DNA from: Candidatus Roseilinea sp. NK_OTU-006
GTDB taxonomy: Bacteria; Chloroflexota; Anaerolineae; J036; Brachytrichaceae
Direction: 5' to 3'
Length of the DNA stretch: 64,000 bases
Assembly (NCBI RefSeq): GCF_012931985.1
Contig: NZ_JAAFGM010000002.1
Span: 124,001 to 188,000, forward strand
The stretch's first letter is position 1. Each line of letters starts with the position of its first letter. Both the position numbers and the translations under genes were made by a program. Below are positions 28,518 through 36,502 of the stretch, in pieces. The notes beneath the pieces are model-generated. The model ran no database searches, was not told the origin of the DNA, and worked only from the letters and a program-made list of their open reading frames with translations.

Positions 28518-29555
28518 ATGAACGCTATCGCTACGCTGCTCGCAATGCTGCCTTTCTTGTTTGCCATCTTCCTGGCCAACGTCGCAGAGAAGGAGCGCAG
28601 CGTCCGCATGTTCGTCTATCTTTATCTGCTGTTGCTGAACGGTCTGGCTGCCGTCACGGGGTTGTTCAGCCTGGCCGGCGCCGAGCTGCTATCCAGCGAG
28701 GTCTTCCTGAATGCTATACAACAGCAATATCCCGGGGTGGAAGTGTCGCAACTGCGCGCCGTCCGGTTCGATCTCGCTGGTCTGATCCTCATAGCTGCTG
28801 CGTTGCTGGCGATGGTCGTCCTATTGTTGCCAGTGCGCCAGCTCGCGGCGCGCATCCTGCCGATGCAAGCGGACAGCGTGGTGCACGCGACAGCGCTCTC
28901 GCTGACGGCGACGGCGCTCGGCATCAACCTCTTCCAAATGGTCGCACTCGCGCCGCTGCTGTTCGCCGTGACCGCCACCGAGCAGGGCGTTCAGCAAATA
29001 CAGCAAATGGGCGGCGTGTCTTATCTGGACGTGTTGGTGTTCCCGTTGCTCACGTTTGTCGTCGCCGGGTTGCTGGGCGTTGGGCTCTACACGCGGCGCA
29101 GTCAGCCCGAAGCGCTCGCGCGCCTGGGTTTGGCGCCGCTCACGCTGCAAGAGTTGGGCATTGCCGCCGGATTCACGGTTGCGCTGCTCGGCATGGCGAT
29201 CCTCACCGAACGCGCCTGGCAGTCGTTCGATCCGGATAGCCTGGAGAAAGTGGGCGGGCTGTCGAAGGCGCTGATGGGCAACTTCACCGGCCTGAGCGGC
29301 GCGTTGGCCATCGGCGTTGCAGCAGCCATCGGCGAAGAGACCTTCTTCCGCGGCGCGTATCAACCGCGCATGGGCATCCCGCTCACCTCGCTATTGTTCA
29401 CGTCGTTTCACGTCCAGTATGGCATCACGCCGGCTACGCTGTTGGTGCTGGCGATGAGCGTTGTCCTGGGGCTCTTGCGCCAACGCACTTCGCTCACGGT
29501 GTGCATCCTGGTGCATTTCCTTTATAACTTCACCACAGTGCTGGTGGCGACGTAG
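28518..29555 (+). CDS. CPBP family intramembrane metalloprotease
   Basis: A 345-residue polytopic protein with about eight hydrophobic helices. The CAAX-protease/bacteriocin-processing (ABI/CPBP) motifs are present: GEETFFRGAYQPR (E-E-x-x-x-R), SFHVQYG and a late VHFLYNF, supplying the glutamates and histidines of the membrane active site. I chose the ATG at 28518 because TATAAT ends 7 nt before it; earlier in-frame starts would overlap the promoter. Members process prenylated or bacteriocin-related peptides or regulate membrane proteins, and the substrate here is unknown. It is divergent from the DUF4062-like gene. Confidence 0.85.
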   Translation: MNAIATLLAMLPFLFAIFLANVAEKERSVRMFVYLYLLLLNGLAAVTGLFSLAGAELLSSEVFLNAIQQQYPGVEVSQLRAVRFDLAGLILIAAALLAMVVLLLPVRQLAARILPMQADSVVHATALSLTATALGINLFQMVALAPLLFAVTATEQGVQQIQQMGGVSYLDVLVFPLLTFVVAGLLGVGLYTRRSQPEALARLGLAPLTLQELGIAAGFTVALLGMAILTERAWQSFDPDSLEKVGGLSKALMGNFTGLSGALAIGVAAAIGEETFFRGAYQPRMGIPLTSLLFTSFHVQYGITPATLLVLAMSVVLGLLRQRTSLTVCILVHFLYNFTTVLVAT

Positions 29556-29576
29556 GGCGCGTCGGCAAGGTGGGGC

Positions 29577-30899
29577 CTAGGGCAACGGCGCGCCCACCAG
29601 CTTGTACACCGCGCCGTTGTGATCCAGCACGTAGAGTTCGCCGGCCTCGTCCTCTCCGAACGAGCTGATGTTGTAAGGCGTGCTGAAGAGCACGTCGTTC
29701 TGCCACGCTCCGTTGCCGTTCGGCCGCAGCGTCCAGATCCGGCCGGAGCAGAAGTCGCCGTAGATGTAGGCGCCGACCAGCGACGGCAAGGCGGAGCCGC
29801 GATAGACGTATCCGCCGGTCACCGAGCAGCCGCCTTCACGATGCGCGTATTGATGGATCGGATCGGTGAGCGCCAGCGTTCCCGGGTCGCCGGCATAGAG
29901 CGCCAAGCCCTCGCGAAACTTCCAACCGTAATTCTGGCCGCCCTGGCCGGCGGGCTGGAAGTTGATTTCCTCGAAGGCGTTCTGGCCGACGTCGGCGATG
30001 AATAAGTCGCCCGTGGCGCGGTCGAAGCTGAATCGCCAGGGGTTGCGCAGTCCGAATGCCCAGATTTCTGGGCGTGCGCCATCGCCAACACTCGGATTAT
30101 CGGCGGGCACACGATACGGCTGCGCCGGCGAGGATCGTGACACGTCAATCCGCAGCATTTTGCCAAGCAACGAGCGCATGTTCTGCGCGAAGTTCTGCGG
30201 GTCGCCGGCGGCGCCGCCGTCGCCCATGCCGATATACAGCATGCCATCTGGGCCGAATTGAATCTGGCCGCCGTTGTGGTTCGCGTAGGGCTGCTCGATG
30301 CGCATCACCACCCACTCGCTGGACGGATCTGCGGTGAGGCCATCGGCGTTCGCGATGAAGCCGGAGATCACCGTATCGCCGCCGTTGTCGGTGTAATTGA
30401 CGAAGAAGCGGCGCGACTGCTCAAAGTCCGGGCTGAAGGCGATGCTGAGCAACCCTTGTTCGCTCCCGCGGTTGCCGACGCGATCGGTCAGGTCGAGGAA
30501 GGGCGTGGGGAGCAATTGCCCATCGCGCCAAACGCGCACGCGACCGGGCTGCTCGGTAATGTAGAGCGCTCCACTGCCATCGCCAGCGTGCGTCAGATAG
30601 GTTGGCTTGTCCAGACCCTCGGCGATCATCTGCAGCGCCGGTTGCACATTCTGGCGAACCTCGACACCGGCCGATGGTTCGACGGTTGCCGGCTTCGATG
30701 ATGATGAGGCGGGCGGCGCTTCTGTTGAAGCCGGCGTCGGCATCGCGGCCGGCGCAGTCACGACGACTGCCGTTGGCGCCGGCGCCGCAGCCGGAGCGTT
30801 CGCGCCCCCGCACGCCTGAAGCAGCAATGCGATGCCGATCCCCATGCCGGCCCCAGCCAACGTCCCAATCCGTCGTTTGTTCAACTCGTTTTTTTCCAT
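29577..30899 (-). CDS. PQQ-dependent soluble sugar dehydrogenase-like lipoprotein
   Basis: A 440-residue secreted lipoprotein. The N-terminus has a hydrophobic core followed by LLLQACGG (lipobox), then a Pro/Ala/Thr-rich linker to about residue 85. The six-bladed beta-propeller of the glucose/sorbosone dehydrogenase family follows: GLDKPTYLTHAGDGSGALYITEQPGRVRVW, DRVGNRGSEQGLLSIAFSPDF, NHNGGQIQFGPDGMLYIGMGDGG and FGLRNPWRFSFDRATGDLFIADVG, with the histidine/arginine/asparagine set of the PQQ site. It should oxidise aldoses outside the membrane with PQQ. Start ATG at 30899 has AGGAAGGG upstream. No PQQ biosynthesis genes are nearby. Confidence 0.88.
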   Translation of the reverse strand: MEKNELNKRRIGTLAGAGMGIGIALLLQACGGANAPAAAPAPTAVVVTAPAAMPTPASTEAPPASSSSKPATVEPSAGVEVRQNVQPALQMIAEGLDKPTYLTHAGDGSGALYITEQPGRVRVWRDGQLLPTPFLDLTDRVGNRGSEQGLLSIAFSPDFEQSRRFFVNYTDNGGDTVISGFIANADGLTADPSSEWVVMRIEQPYANHNGGQIQFGPDGMLYIGMGDGGAAGDPQNFAQNMRSLLGKMLRIDVSRSSPAQPYRVPADNPSVGDGARPEIWAFGLRNPWRFSFDRATGDLFIADVGQNAFEEINFQPAGQGGQNYGWKFREGLALYAGDPGTLALTDPIHQYAHREGGCSVTGGYVYRGSALPSLVGAYIYGDFCSGRIWTLRPNGNGAWQNDVLFSTPYNISSFGEDEAGELYVLDHNGAVYKLVGAPLP

Positions 30900-31033
30900 T
30901 GAATCCCTTCCTGGCCGGCGCGCCCTGAAAGCTCGTCTCGAGCATGGCGCGCGTCTTGTTTGGACGGCTGACCGACGAGATGATAGCGGGAGCAAATGAG
31001 AAGCGGACGAGAAGCCGATGTGAGGTGCCGTGA

Positions 31034-31039
31034 TATAAA
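31034..31039 (+). promoter_or_regulatory. -10 box (TATAAA) of pheA, leaderless type
   Basis: TATAAA ends 7 nt before the pheA ATG at 31047. No -35 consensus is visible. Confidence 0.45.
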
Positions 31040-31046
31040 CGCGCGC

Positions 31047-31913
31047 ATGACAACGGAGACCCGCGTCGCATATCAGGGCGAGCCGGGTGCCTATAGCGAG
31101 CAAGCGATCTTCGATTTCTTCGGCGCATCCGCGCAGCCGGTGCCCTGCCCATCCTTCGATGATGTCTTCGAGCAGGTGGCGCAGACGTCATGCGACTACG
31201 GCGTGGTGCCGGTGGAGAACTCGCTGGGCGGCAGCGTGCACCGCAACTACGACCTGTTTATCCGCCACGCGCTACATCTGGTGGGCGAGGTGGTGGTGCG
31301 CATCCGATGGTATCTCTATGCGTTACCCGGCCAGCAGCTCAGCGATATCAAGCGCGTCATCTCACACTGGCAAGCGTTGGCGCAATGCGAACGCACGTTA
31401 TCGGCGTTGCTCCCCGGCGCTGAGCGTGAGCCGGTATATGACACCGCCGGAAGCGTGAAGATGCTGGCCGAATCGCAGCGTCGCGATACGGCCGCCATCG
31501 CCGGCCGACGCGCGCAGGCGCTCTACGGCCTGCCGATCTTGCGCGAAGGCGTGGAGGATGATCCAACCAATTACACGCGGTTCGTGGTGATTTCGCGCAG
31601 CCCCGACCTGCCGCTCGCTGCGCAGGTCGAAGCTGCCGACGAACGCAAGTTCAAGACTTCCATCGTCTTTGCCATGCGCAATCAGCCAGGCGCGCTCTTC
31701 CGCGCGCTGGCTGCCTTTGCGCTGCGCGATATTGACCTGACCAAGATCGAGTCGCGCCCGCTGCAAGGGTCGCCCTGGGAGTATCTTTTCTATCTCGACT
31801 TTGCCGGCCATGCCGAAGAGGCGCATTGCCGGCGCGCGCTCGATCATCTGCGCGAACTCACCACCATGCTGCGCGTGTTGGGTAGCTACCCACGGGCTAG
31901 AATGCCCGAATGA
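31047..31913 (+). CDS. pheA: Prephenate dehydratase
   Basis: A 288-residue P-protein lacking the chorismate mutase domain; converts prephenate to phenylpyruvate in phenylalanine synthesis. TRVAYQGEPGAYSEQAI at the start, GVVPVENSLGGSVHRNYD (near 55), SHWQALAQCE (near 108), and the AAIAGRRAQALYGLPILREGVEDDPTNYTRFVVI stretch (near 155-190, with the essential TRF) are all present. The C-terminal ACT domain (KTSIVFAMRNQPGALFRALAAFALRDIDLTKIESRP) contains the ESRP phenylalanine-binding motif, so feedback inhibition is likely. I chose the ATG at 31047 over an upstream in-frame start because a TATAAA box ends 7 nt before it. Confidence 0.95.
   Translation: MTTETRVAYQGEPGAYSEQAIFDFFGASAQPVPCPSFDDVFEQVAQTSCDYGVVPVENSLGGSVHRNYDLFIRHALHLVGEVVVRIRWYLYALPGQQLSDIKRVISHWQALAQCERTLSALLPGAEREPVYDTAGSVKMLAESQRRDTAAIAGRRAQALYGLPILREGVEDDPTNYTRFVVISRSPDLPLAAQVEAADERKFKTSIVFAMRNQPGALFRALAAFALRDIDLTKIESRPLQGSPWEYLFYLDFAGHAEEAHCRRALDHLRELTTMLRVLGSYPRARMPE
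31899..31904 (+). promoter_or_regulatory. -10 box (TAGAAT) inside pheA 3' end
   Basis: TAGAAT overlaps the end of pheA and precedes the c-di-AMP receptor gene by about 70 nt, a possible separate promoter giving a normal leader with an SD site. Confidence 0.35.
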
Positions 31914-31973
31914 ACAAACGGAGACGGAGAAGCCGGCTTTCTCGCACGGATTTTTATCAGGGAGGTGACCAAG

Positions 31974-32294
31974 ATGAAGATGATTCTTGCGGTGGTGCAG
32001 GCCGACGACGCGTCCAAAGTCACTCAGGCGTTGATCGAGGCCGGCCATCGCGTGACGCGCATCGCCACCCAGGGGGCATGGCTGCGCCGCGAGAACGCCA
32101 CCTTGCTGCTCGGCGTGAACGACGAACAGGTGGACGATGTGCTGCGCATCCTGAAACAGACGGCCCGGCGTCGCACGTCCTACATCAGCTTGCCGCGCGA
32201 GGTGCCCGGCGCGTTGAACGCCCAGGTCATTGACGTGGAGGTCGGCGGCGCGACGGTCTTTGTGCTCAATGTCGAGCGGTTCGAGCAGATTTGA
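31974..32294 (+). CDS. PII-like c-di-AMP receptor (DarA/PstA family)
   Basis: A 106-residue PII-like protein: MKMILAVVQADDASKVTQALIEAGHRVTRIATQGAWLRRENATLLLGV, which is the DarA/PstA family pattern (the G-x-x-L-R-x-x-N-T segment contributes to c-di-AMP binding). Trimeric PII-fold proteins of this group bind the second messenger c-di-AMP and regulate targets that are mostly unknown. Start chosen at 31974, with GGAGGTG 6 nt upstream, one of the best ribosome sites in the window. No di-adenylate cyclase gene is nearby. Confidence 0.87.
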   Translation: MKMILAVVQADDASKVTQALIEAGHRVTRIATQGAWLRRENATLLLGVNDEQVDDVLRILKQTARRRTSYISLPREVPGALNAQVIDVEVGGATVFVLNVERFEQI

Positions 32295-32330
32295 CGGCGT
32301 TGAAGCACGATGGGCGGCGCTAGGCCAACG

Positions 32331-32789
32331 TCAATCGTTCGCCGCCCGTTCCAGCCGGTCGTACTCTTCCCGCAGGCGCAGCGGCAAGCGGTGCACGGCC
32401 GATGATGGCGCACGCAGGTTGAAGTGAAAGATGTCGCGATTGATCTCTTCGACTTCGCGTTCAAACTTTGCGCGCGCGCGTTCCCATTCGCGCTCGATGC
32501 GGCTGCGCTCGCTTGCCTGTGTGGCCTGCGCCAGCCGAAGGCGCCGCCAAGCATAGGCCCGGTGGAGCGCGCCGCGCGCTGCATCGAGCTTCTCGCGCAA
32601 CGCTTTGTCCTCCTCGATCCACGCCGGCAGGACGTCATTCGACTTGAGCAGATGCATCGCCAGCCGCTCGTCTTCTTGCACGCCATCGTCTTCGCTCAGA
32701 TCGAGTCGTCCCTTTTGCGGCAGGTTGTCGAACTGGCCCGCCTCGCGCGCCTCCTTTAACTTCTGCTCGATCAATCGGCTGAAGTTCAT
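32331..32789 (-). CDS. DUF1992 (DnaJ-homologue C28-like) protein
   Basis: A 152-residue protein whose N-terminus MNFSRLIEQKLKEAREAGQFDNLPQKGRLDL is the DUF1992/DNAJC28 conserved domain (the FDNLPGxGKPL region). The rest is helical and very rich in Arg and Glu (RIEREWERARAKFEREVEEIN), probably a coiled coil, ending with a short basic tail. Its function is unknown. I chose the ATG at 32789 because TACAAT on the minus strand (32796-32801) ends 6 nt before it. Confidence 0.83.
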   Translation of the reverse strand: MNFSRLIEQKLKEAREAGQFDNLPQKGRLDLSEDDGVQEDERLAMHLLKSNDVLPAWIEEDKALREKLDAARGALHRAYAWRRLRLAQATQASERSRIEREWERARAKFEREVEEINRDIFHFNLRAPSSAVHRLPLRLREEYDRLERAAND

Positions 32790-32795
32790 GCTCGC

Positions 32796-32801
32796 ATTGT
32801 A
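32796..32801 (-). promoter_or_regulatory. -10 box (TACAAT) of DUF1992 gene, leaderless type
   Basis: Minus-strand TACAAT, six bases before the ATG at 32789. Confidence 0.5.
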
Positions 32802-32832
32802 AAGCCTTGTATCACGCAAATCTGGCCGCGGT

Positions 32833-32847
32833 GTTAAACTGTTTAAC
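32833..32847. promoter_or_regulatory. Palindromic operator GTTAAAC-T-GTTTAAC
   Basis: A perfect 7-bp inverted repeat with one central base, between the DUF1992 gene and the LacI-type gene. AT-rich palindromes of this size are typical LacI-family operators, so autoregulation is likely. It is 31 bp from the DUF1992 -10 box. Confidence 0.65.
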
Positions 32848-32901
32848 GCTCAGCGCTATCACCGTGCGAGTCCAGCATACGGTTTCGAATGTGAGGGTTG
32901 A

Positions 32902-34023
32902 ATGACAGAACGAAATCCAGCCGCCGAAGCGCTGCCCGATCGCGCTTATGGGTCGGGCTCTCGCGCGCGCCGGCGGTCTGTCCACAGCCACAAAGTCACG
33001 ATTGGCGACATCGCCCGACACGCCGGCGTATCGAAGACGGCCGTTTCATTCGCCTTCAACAAGCCCGGTCGGTTGTCGGCCGAGACCACGCGCCATATCC
33101 TCGACGTGGCCCGCGAGCTGGGCTATACGCCCAATCCGGTCGCCCGCAGCCTAAACACGCGCCGCACCCACGCGCTGGGCGTGATCGTGCCGCAGGATAT
33201 CCCCACGGTGCTGAGCAACCCCTTCTTCGCCGAGCTGATGAGCGGGATCGGTGAGGTGTGCAAAGTCGAAGGGATGTCGCTGGTGATCGTACCACCCATG
33301 CGTGGATCGTTGGTGGAGGCGACCTATGCGGCTTTGGTGGACGGCTGCATCGTCACCGGCCTGAGCGCTGAGGATAAGGTCGTTCGTGCATTGCGCATGC
33401 GCCGCATCCCATTCGTCATGCTCGACGCGGATGCGCCGGATGACATCGCGTCGGTTCAGGTGGATGATTCTCGCGGCGCTTATCTGGCCATGAAGCATGT
33501 GCTCGACCTGGGACACCGGCGCATCGCCATAGCCACGTTCGAGCCGTTCACCGGCCGCGTCGAGGACTACACCGGCACGCTGCGGCATCGCTTCTCGGGC
33601 TATCAGGCGGCGCTGACCGAAGTCGGCATGTTGCTGTGCTCCCCTGGCATCCACGTCATCGAGTGCTCCTGTGACGTGGCAGGCGGCCAACGCGCCTTTC
33701 AGCTTCTGACGAAGCTGCGACCGCAGCCCACGGCTGTCATCGCGTTGAGCGACGTGATCGCATTCGGCGTGATCGCAGCGGCGCACTGCGCAGGCGTGCG
33801 CGTGCCGGAAGATCTGTCGGTTGTGGGTTTCGACGACATCGAGGCCAGTCATCTGCTGCGGCCGGCGCTCACCACGGTGCGTCAGCCGACGCGCGAAAAG
33901 GGCCGCCAGGCTGCCGAGATGTTCATCCAGATGCTGCACGCCGAGGGGGCGGCCAAGCCACGCCACGTCATGCTGCCGGTGGAGCTGGTCGTGCGCGAGA
34001 GCAGCGCCCGCGCCACCAGGTGA
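32902..34023 (+). CDS. LacI family transcriptional regulator
   Basis: A 373-residue regulator with an unusual ~30-residue N-terminal extension (basic, RARRRSVHSHK). The HTH is VTIGDIARHAGVSKTAVSFAFN (about residues 33-54), followed by the hinge helix NPVARSLNTRR. The C-terminal ligand-binding domain has the periplasmic-binding fold (TPNPVARSLNTRRTHALGVIVP then NPFFAELMSGIGEVCK, and ending VVGFDDIEASHLLRPALTTVRQP). A GTTAAAC-T-GTTTAAC palindrome lies 55 bp upstream. The next gene follows after 7 nt. The effector is likely a sugar or nucleoside, unknown here. Confidence 0.93.
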   Translation: MTERNPAAEALPDRAYGSGSRARRRSVHSHKVTIGDIARHAGVSKTAVSFAFNKPGRLSAETTRHILDVARELGYTPNPVARSLNTRRTHALGVIVPQDIPTVLSNPFFAELMSGIGEVCKVEGMSLVIVPPMRGSLVEATYAALVDGCIVTGLSAEDKVVRALRMRRIPFVMLDADAPDDIASVQVDDSRGAYLAMKHVLDLGHRRIAIATFEPFTGRVEDYTGTLRHRFSGYQAALTEVGMLLCSPGIHVIECSCDVAGGQRAFQLLTKLRPQPTAVIALSDVIAFGVIAAAHCAGVRVPEDLSVVGFDDIEASHLLRPALTTVRQPTREKGRQAAEMFIQMLHAEGAAKPRHVMLPVELVVRESSARATR

Positions 34024-34030
34024 GAGCCGG

Positions 34031-34375
34031 ATGCACTATCGCGTCGTCGCCGATCACGTTCGCTCGCACGACAATACGATTTGTTTTGAGCGGGGCGAGT
34101 CCATCCGGGTTGAGCAGCCGGACGCGCGCTATCCGGGCTGGTGGTGGTGCACCGACCGGCGCGGTCGCAGCGGCCGGGTGCACGAGAGTTACTTCGAGGA
34201 AGAGGACTACCGCTTTGTGGCGCGCGAAGACTATGATGCGCGTGAGCTAACCGTATGCGCCGGCGAAGTGGTGGAAGCGCTCGACGTGCGGGGCGATTGG
34301 GCGCTTTGCCGCAATAGCGCGCGCGAAACGGGCTGGGTGCCGCTGGCCAAGCTGGCGCCGGTCGCCAGTTGTTAG
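34031..34375 (+). CDS. Small protein with tandem SH3-like domains
   Basis: A 114-residue protein. Two similar halves, residues about 2-55 (YRVVADHVRS...GESIRV...WWWCTDRRGRSGRVHESYF) and 58-110 (FVAREDYDARELTVCAGEVVEALDVRGDWALCRNSARETGWVPLAKL), each show the SH3 pattern of ALYDY-like start, acidic RT-loop and GWxP-type tail. No signal peptide, so cytoplasmic binding is likely. It starts 7 nt after the LacI-type gene and is almost surely cotranscribed. Such small SH3 proteins are found next to regulators and transporters; the ligand is unknown. Confidence 0.75.
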   Translation: MHYRVVADHVRSHDNTICFERGESIRVEQPDARYPGWWWCTDRRGRSGRVHESYFEEEDYRFVAREDYDARELTVCAGEVVEALDVRGDWALCRNSARETGWVPLAKLAPVASC

Positions 34376-34402
34376 CCGCCGGCTGCCGGTCATCAATCCC
34401 CC

Positions 34403-35416
34403 CTATGTGCACAGCGCTGCCACGAGCATATCGAGCGCAGTCACATCGTCCATGCGCCCGGTCTTGATGGCGAAGTCAGCTTCTAATAGCGCGGCGTGCG
34501 CTTGCTCCAGTTCGCTCAGCGAAAAGCGGCCGGCCTGTTGAGATGCCTTCTTCGCCACGAACGGATGCACGCCGACCACGCGCGCCAGTTGCTCTGGGCT
34601 GAGATCGGCGTTCTCCTTCGCCTGGATGAGCAAGCGCGTTTGCCGGGCAATGTGGGCAAGCACAACCAACGGCGATTCGCCGCGCGCCAGCAAGCCCCGC
34701 ATGGCGCGATAGGCGGCCTCGGCATCACGCGCGCCCATTGCATCAACGAACTTGAAAATATCGGCCACGTCCTCGTCCTGCACTAACAACTCGACATCTC
34801 GGCTTTCGATGCGCCGGCCCAAGGCGTAGCTCACCAGCTTGTTCAGCTCGTTGTCCAGCTTGAGCAAATAGGCCCGGCTGTCGGATTCAAAATGATCGCG
34901 GTCGTTGGCGTTGCCGCGATTGATCTTGAGCGAGAGCAACTGCGCCGCCTGAGTGGAAATGTCCCCACCTTTCGCCCTCGCCCGCTCGATGATCCACCGC
35001 ACAGGGTCAGCGGGCAGCTCATACCGTTTGACGACGCCGCCGGTTTTGTCCGCAGCCAGTTTGACGAGCGGATGCGCGTCATCCAGCGTGACGTCCTCGG
35101 CAAACACCAGGCGCGTGGTTTCCGGCATGGTCGGCAAATAGCCGAGCAGCGCCTGGAGCGGGCCGACGCTTTCCCCCGGCTTCGCCTTGGCTTTCGACGC
35201 GCCGGGGCCGGTCAGCCAGCCGTATGCGATGACCAGGCGCTTGTCGGTGAGGAAGGGCAGCGCGTCGCAAGCTGCGATCAGGTCGCGCAACAGCGCGCTG
35301 CGCTCGATCACCGTCGTGTTGAGCGACGCCATCTCCGGCTCGCCCAACTTCGCCTTCATGCGGGCGATTTCCTCATCCCGCGCCAAGGTGTTGGGGCCAT
35401 GGAAGAGATACCACAT
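34403..35416 (-). CDS. holA: DNA polymerase III subunit delta
   Basis: A 337-residue HolA-like clamp-loader subunit. MWYLFHGPNTLARDEEIARMKA at the N-terminus, ALPFLTDKRLVIA (near 58-72), TRLVFAEDV and the C-terminal domain II/III segments DVADIFKFVDAMGARDAEAAYRAMRGLLARGESPLVVLAHIARQTRLLIQ (near 210-260) are the delta family pattern. It opens the beta sliding clamp. I chose the ATG at 35416; a longer frame upstream (to 35521) lacks family character and would enter the epimerase's terminal region. The epimerase gene ends 28 nt before this start, so the two may be cotranscribed. Confidence 0.9.
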   Translation of the reverse strand: MWYLFHGPNTLARDEEIARMKAKLGEPEMASLNTTVIERSALLRDLIAACDALPFLTDKRLVIAYGWLTGPGASKAKAKPGESVGPLQALLGYLPTMPETTRLVFAEDVTLDDAHPLVKLAADKTGGVVKRYELPADPVRWIIERARAKGGDISTQAAQLLSLKINRGNANDRDHFESDSRAYLLKLDNELNKLVSYALGRRIESRDVELLVQDEDVADIFKFVDAMGARDAEAAYRAMRGLLARGESPLVVLAHIARQTRLLIQAKENADLSPEQLARVVGVHPFVAKKASQQAGRFSLSELEQAHAALLEADFAIKTGRMDDVTALDMLVAALCT

Positions 35417-35444
35417 GGTGCAATGAGTCGGCGCGTGAGTTAGC

Positions 35445-36446
35445 CTAGCGTGTTGCGGCGTTGCCAGCCAGGTAGCCGTGCGCAACGTACCACCGATGCG
35501 TGCGGGCGACCGTCTCGGCAACGGGGCGCATCGTGAGTCCTAGTTCGCGCCGCGCTTTGCTAGAGTCGAACCAGAATGTCTCGACGGCGAAGCGCACCTG
35601 CTCGCTGCTGACCGGCAGCTTCCGGCCCAGTCGGCGATGCAAGAGATCAACCAGCCAGGCGGCGGCTCTGAGAGCGCAGGGCGGCAAGACCAGGCGGGGC
35701 CGCGGCCGACCCACGACATCGGCCACGATGTCGAACAGTTGTCGGTAAGTGAGATTCTCGCCGGTCAGGATGTAGCGTTCGCCCGTGGCTCCGCGCTCGG
35801 CGGCGGCGATGTGCCCGGCGCACACGTCGGCGACGTCCACAACGCTCACACCGCCGGGCGGGACGAACGGAATCGTGCGCCGCGCCGCTTCGACGATCAG
35901 GCTGCTGCTGATCACGTTCACATCGCGCGGGCCGAACACCACCGCCGGATTGACGATGACCACGTCCAACCCGCGCCCGACGAATTCGCGACACACCTGC
36001 TCGGCCAGATGCTTGCTGTAGCCATAGGGGAACTCGTGCGGCTGCAGGTTGAACTGCGCGCGTTCATCGAGCATTTGGCCGAACGGCGGCCGGCCGAGCG
36101 CGGCGCAACTGCTGGTGAACACGACGCGTCGTGCGCCGGCGTCCAGCGCCGCCTGGAGCACATTGCGCGTGCCGTCCACGTTCACCCGCATCATGCTGCC
36201 GACGTCGCTGCGCCAGTAGTCGGCGACAGCCGCGACGTGGAAGACGACATCCACGCCGGCCATCGCCGCGCCAAGCGACGACGGCTCGGTCACATCGCCG
36301 ATGGCCGATTCGTAGCGCAAGCCGGCCAACGCTTTGAGTGAAGAGGCCGGGCGGCGCAACGCGCGCACCGTCCAGCCGCGCTCAGTCAACATTTCGACGA
36401 GATTGGCGCCGATGAAGCCGGTGGCACCGGTGACGAGTGCAAGCAT
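35445..36446 (-). CDS. NAD-dependent epimerase/dehydratase (dihydroflavonol reductase-like SDR)
   Basis: A 333-residue extended SDR. MLALVTGATGFIGANLVEML is the Rossmann start with TGATGFIG, VFTSSCAALG holds the Ser of the active site, and YGYSKHLAEQ (near 140) contains the catalytic Y-x-x-x-K. The C-terminal part (LTGENLTYRQLF, and LGRKLPVSSEQVRFAVETFWFDSSKARRELGL) matches the dihydroflavonol-4-reductase/hopanoid-associated sugar epimerase type. It is upstream of holA on the same strand and divergent from uppP. The reaction is unknown. Confidence 0.87.
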   Translation of the reverse strand: MLALVTGATGFIGANLVEMLTERGWTVRALRRPASSLKALAGLRYESAIGDVTEPSSLGAAMAGVDVVFHVAAVADYWRSDVGSMMRVNVDGTRNVLQAALDAGARRVVFTSSCAALGRPPFGQMLDERAQFNLQPHEFPYGYSKHLAEQVCREFVGRGLDVVIVNPAVVFGPRDVNVISSSLIVEAARRTIPFVPPGGVSVVDVADVCAGHIAAAERGATGERYILTGENLTYRQLFDIVADVVGRPRPRLVLPPCALRAAAWLVDLLHRRLGRKLPVSSEQVRFAVETFWFDSSKARRELGLTMRPVAETVARTHRWYVAHGYLAGNAATR

Positions 36447-36488
36447 AGCGCTGCAAAAGTCTACAAGACCGGCGCCGTGCGCACCTGT

Positions 36489-36494
36489 TACGAT
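36489..36494 (+). promoter_or_regulatory. Possible -10 box (TACGAT) of uppP
   Basis: TACGAT ends 8 nt before the uppP ATG, consistent with a near-leaderless start. Only 56 bp separate uppP from the divergent epimerase. Confidence 0.3.
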
Positions 36495-36502
36495 TCGTCC
36501 CC

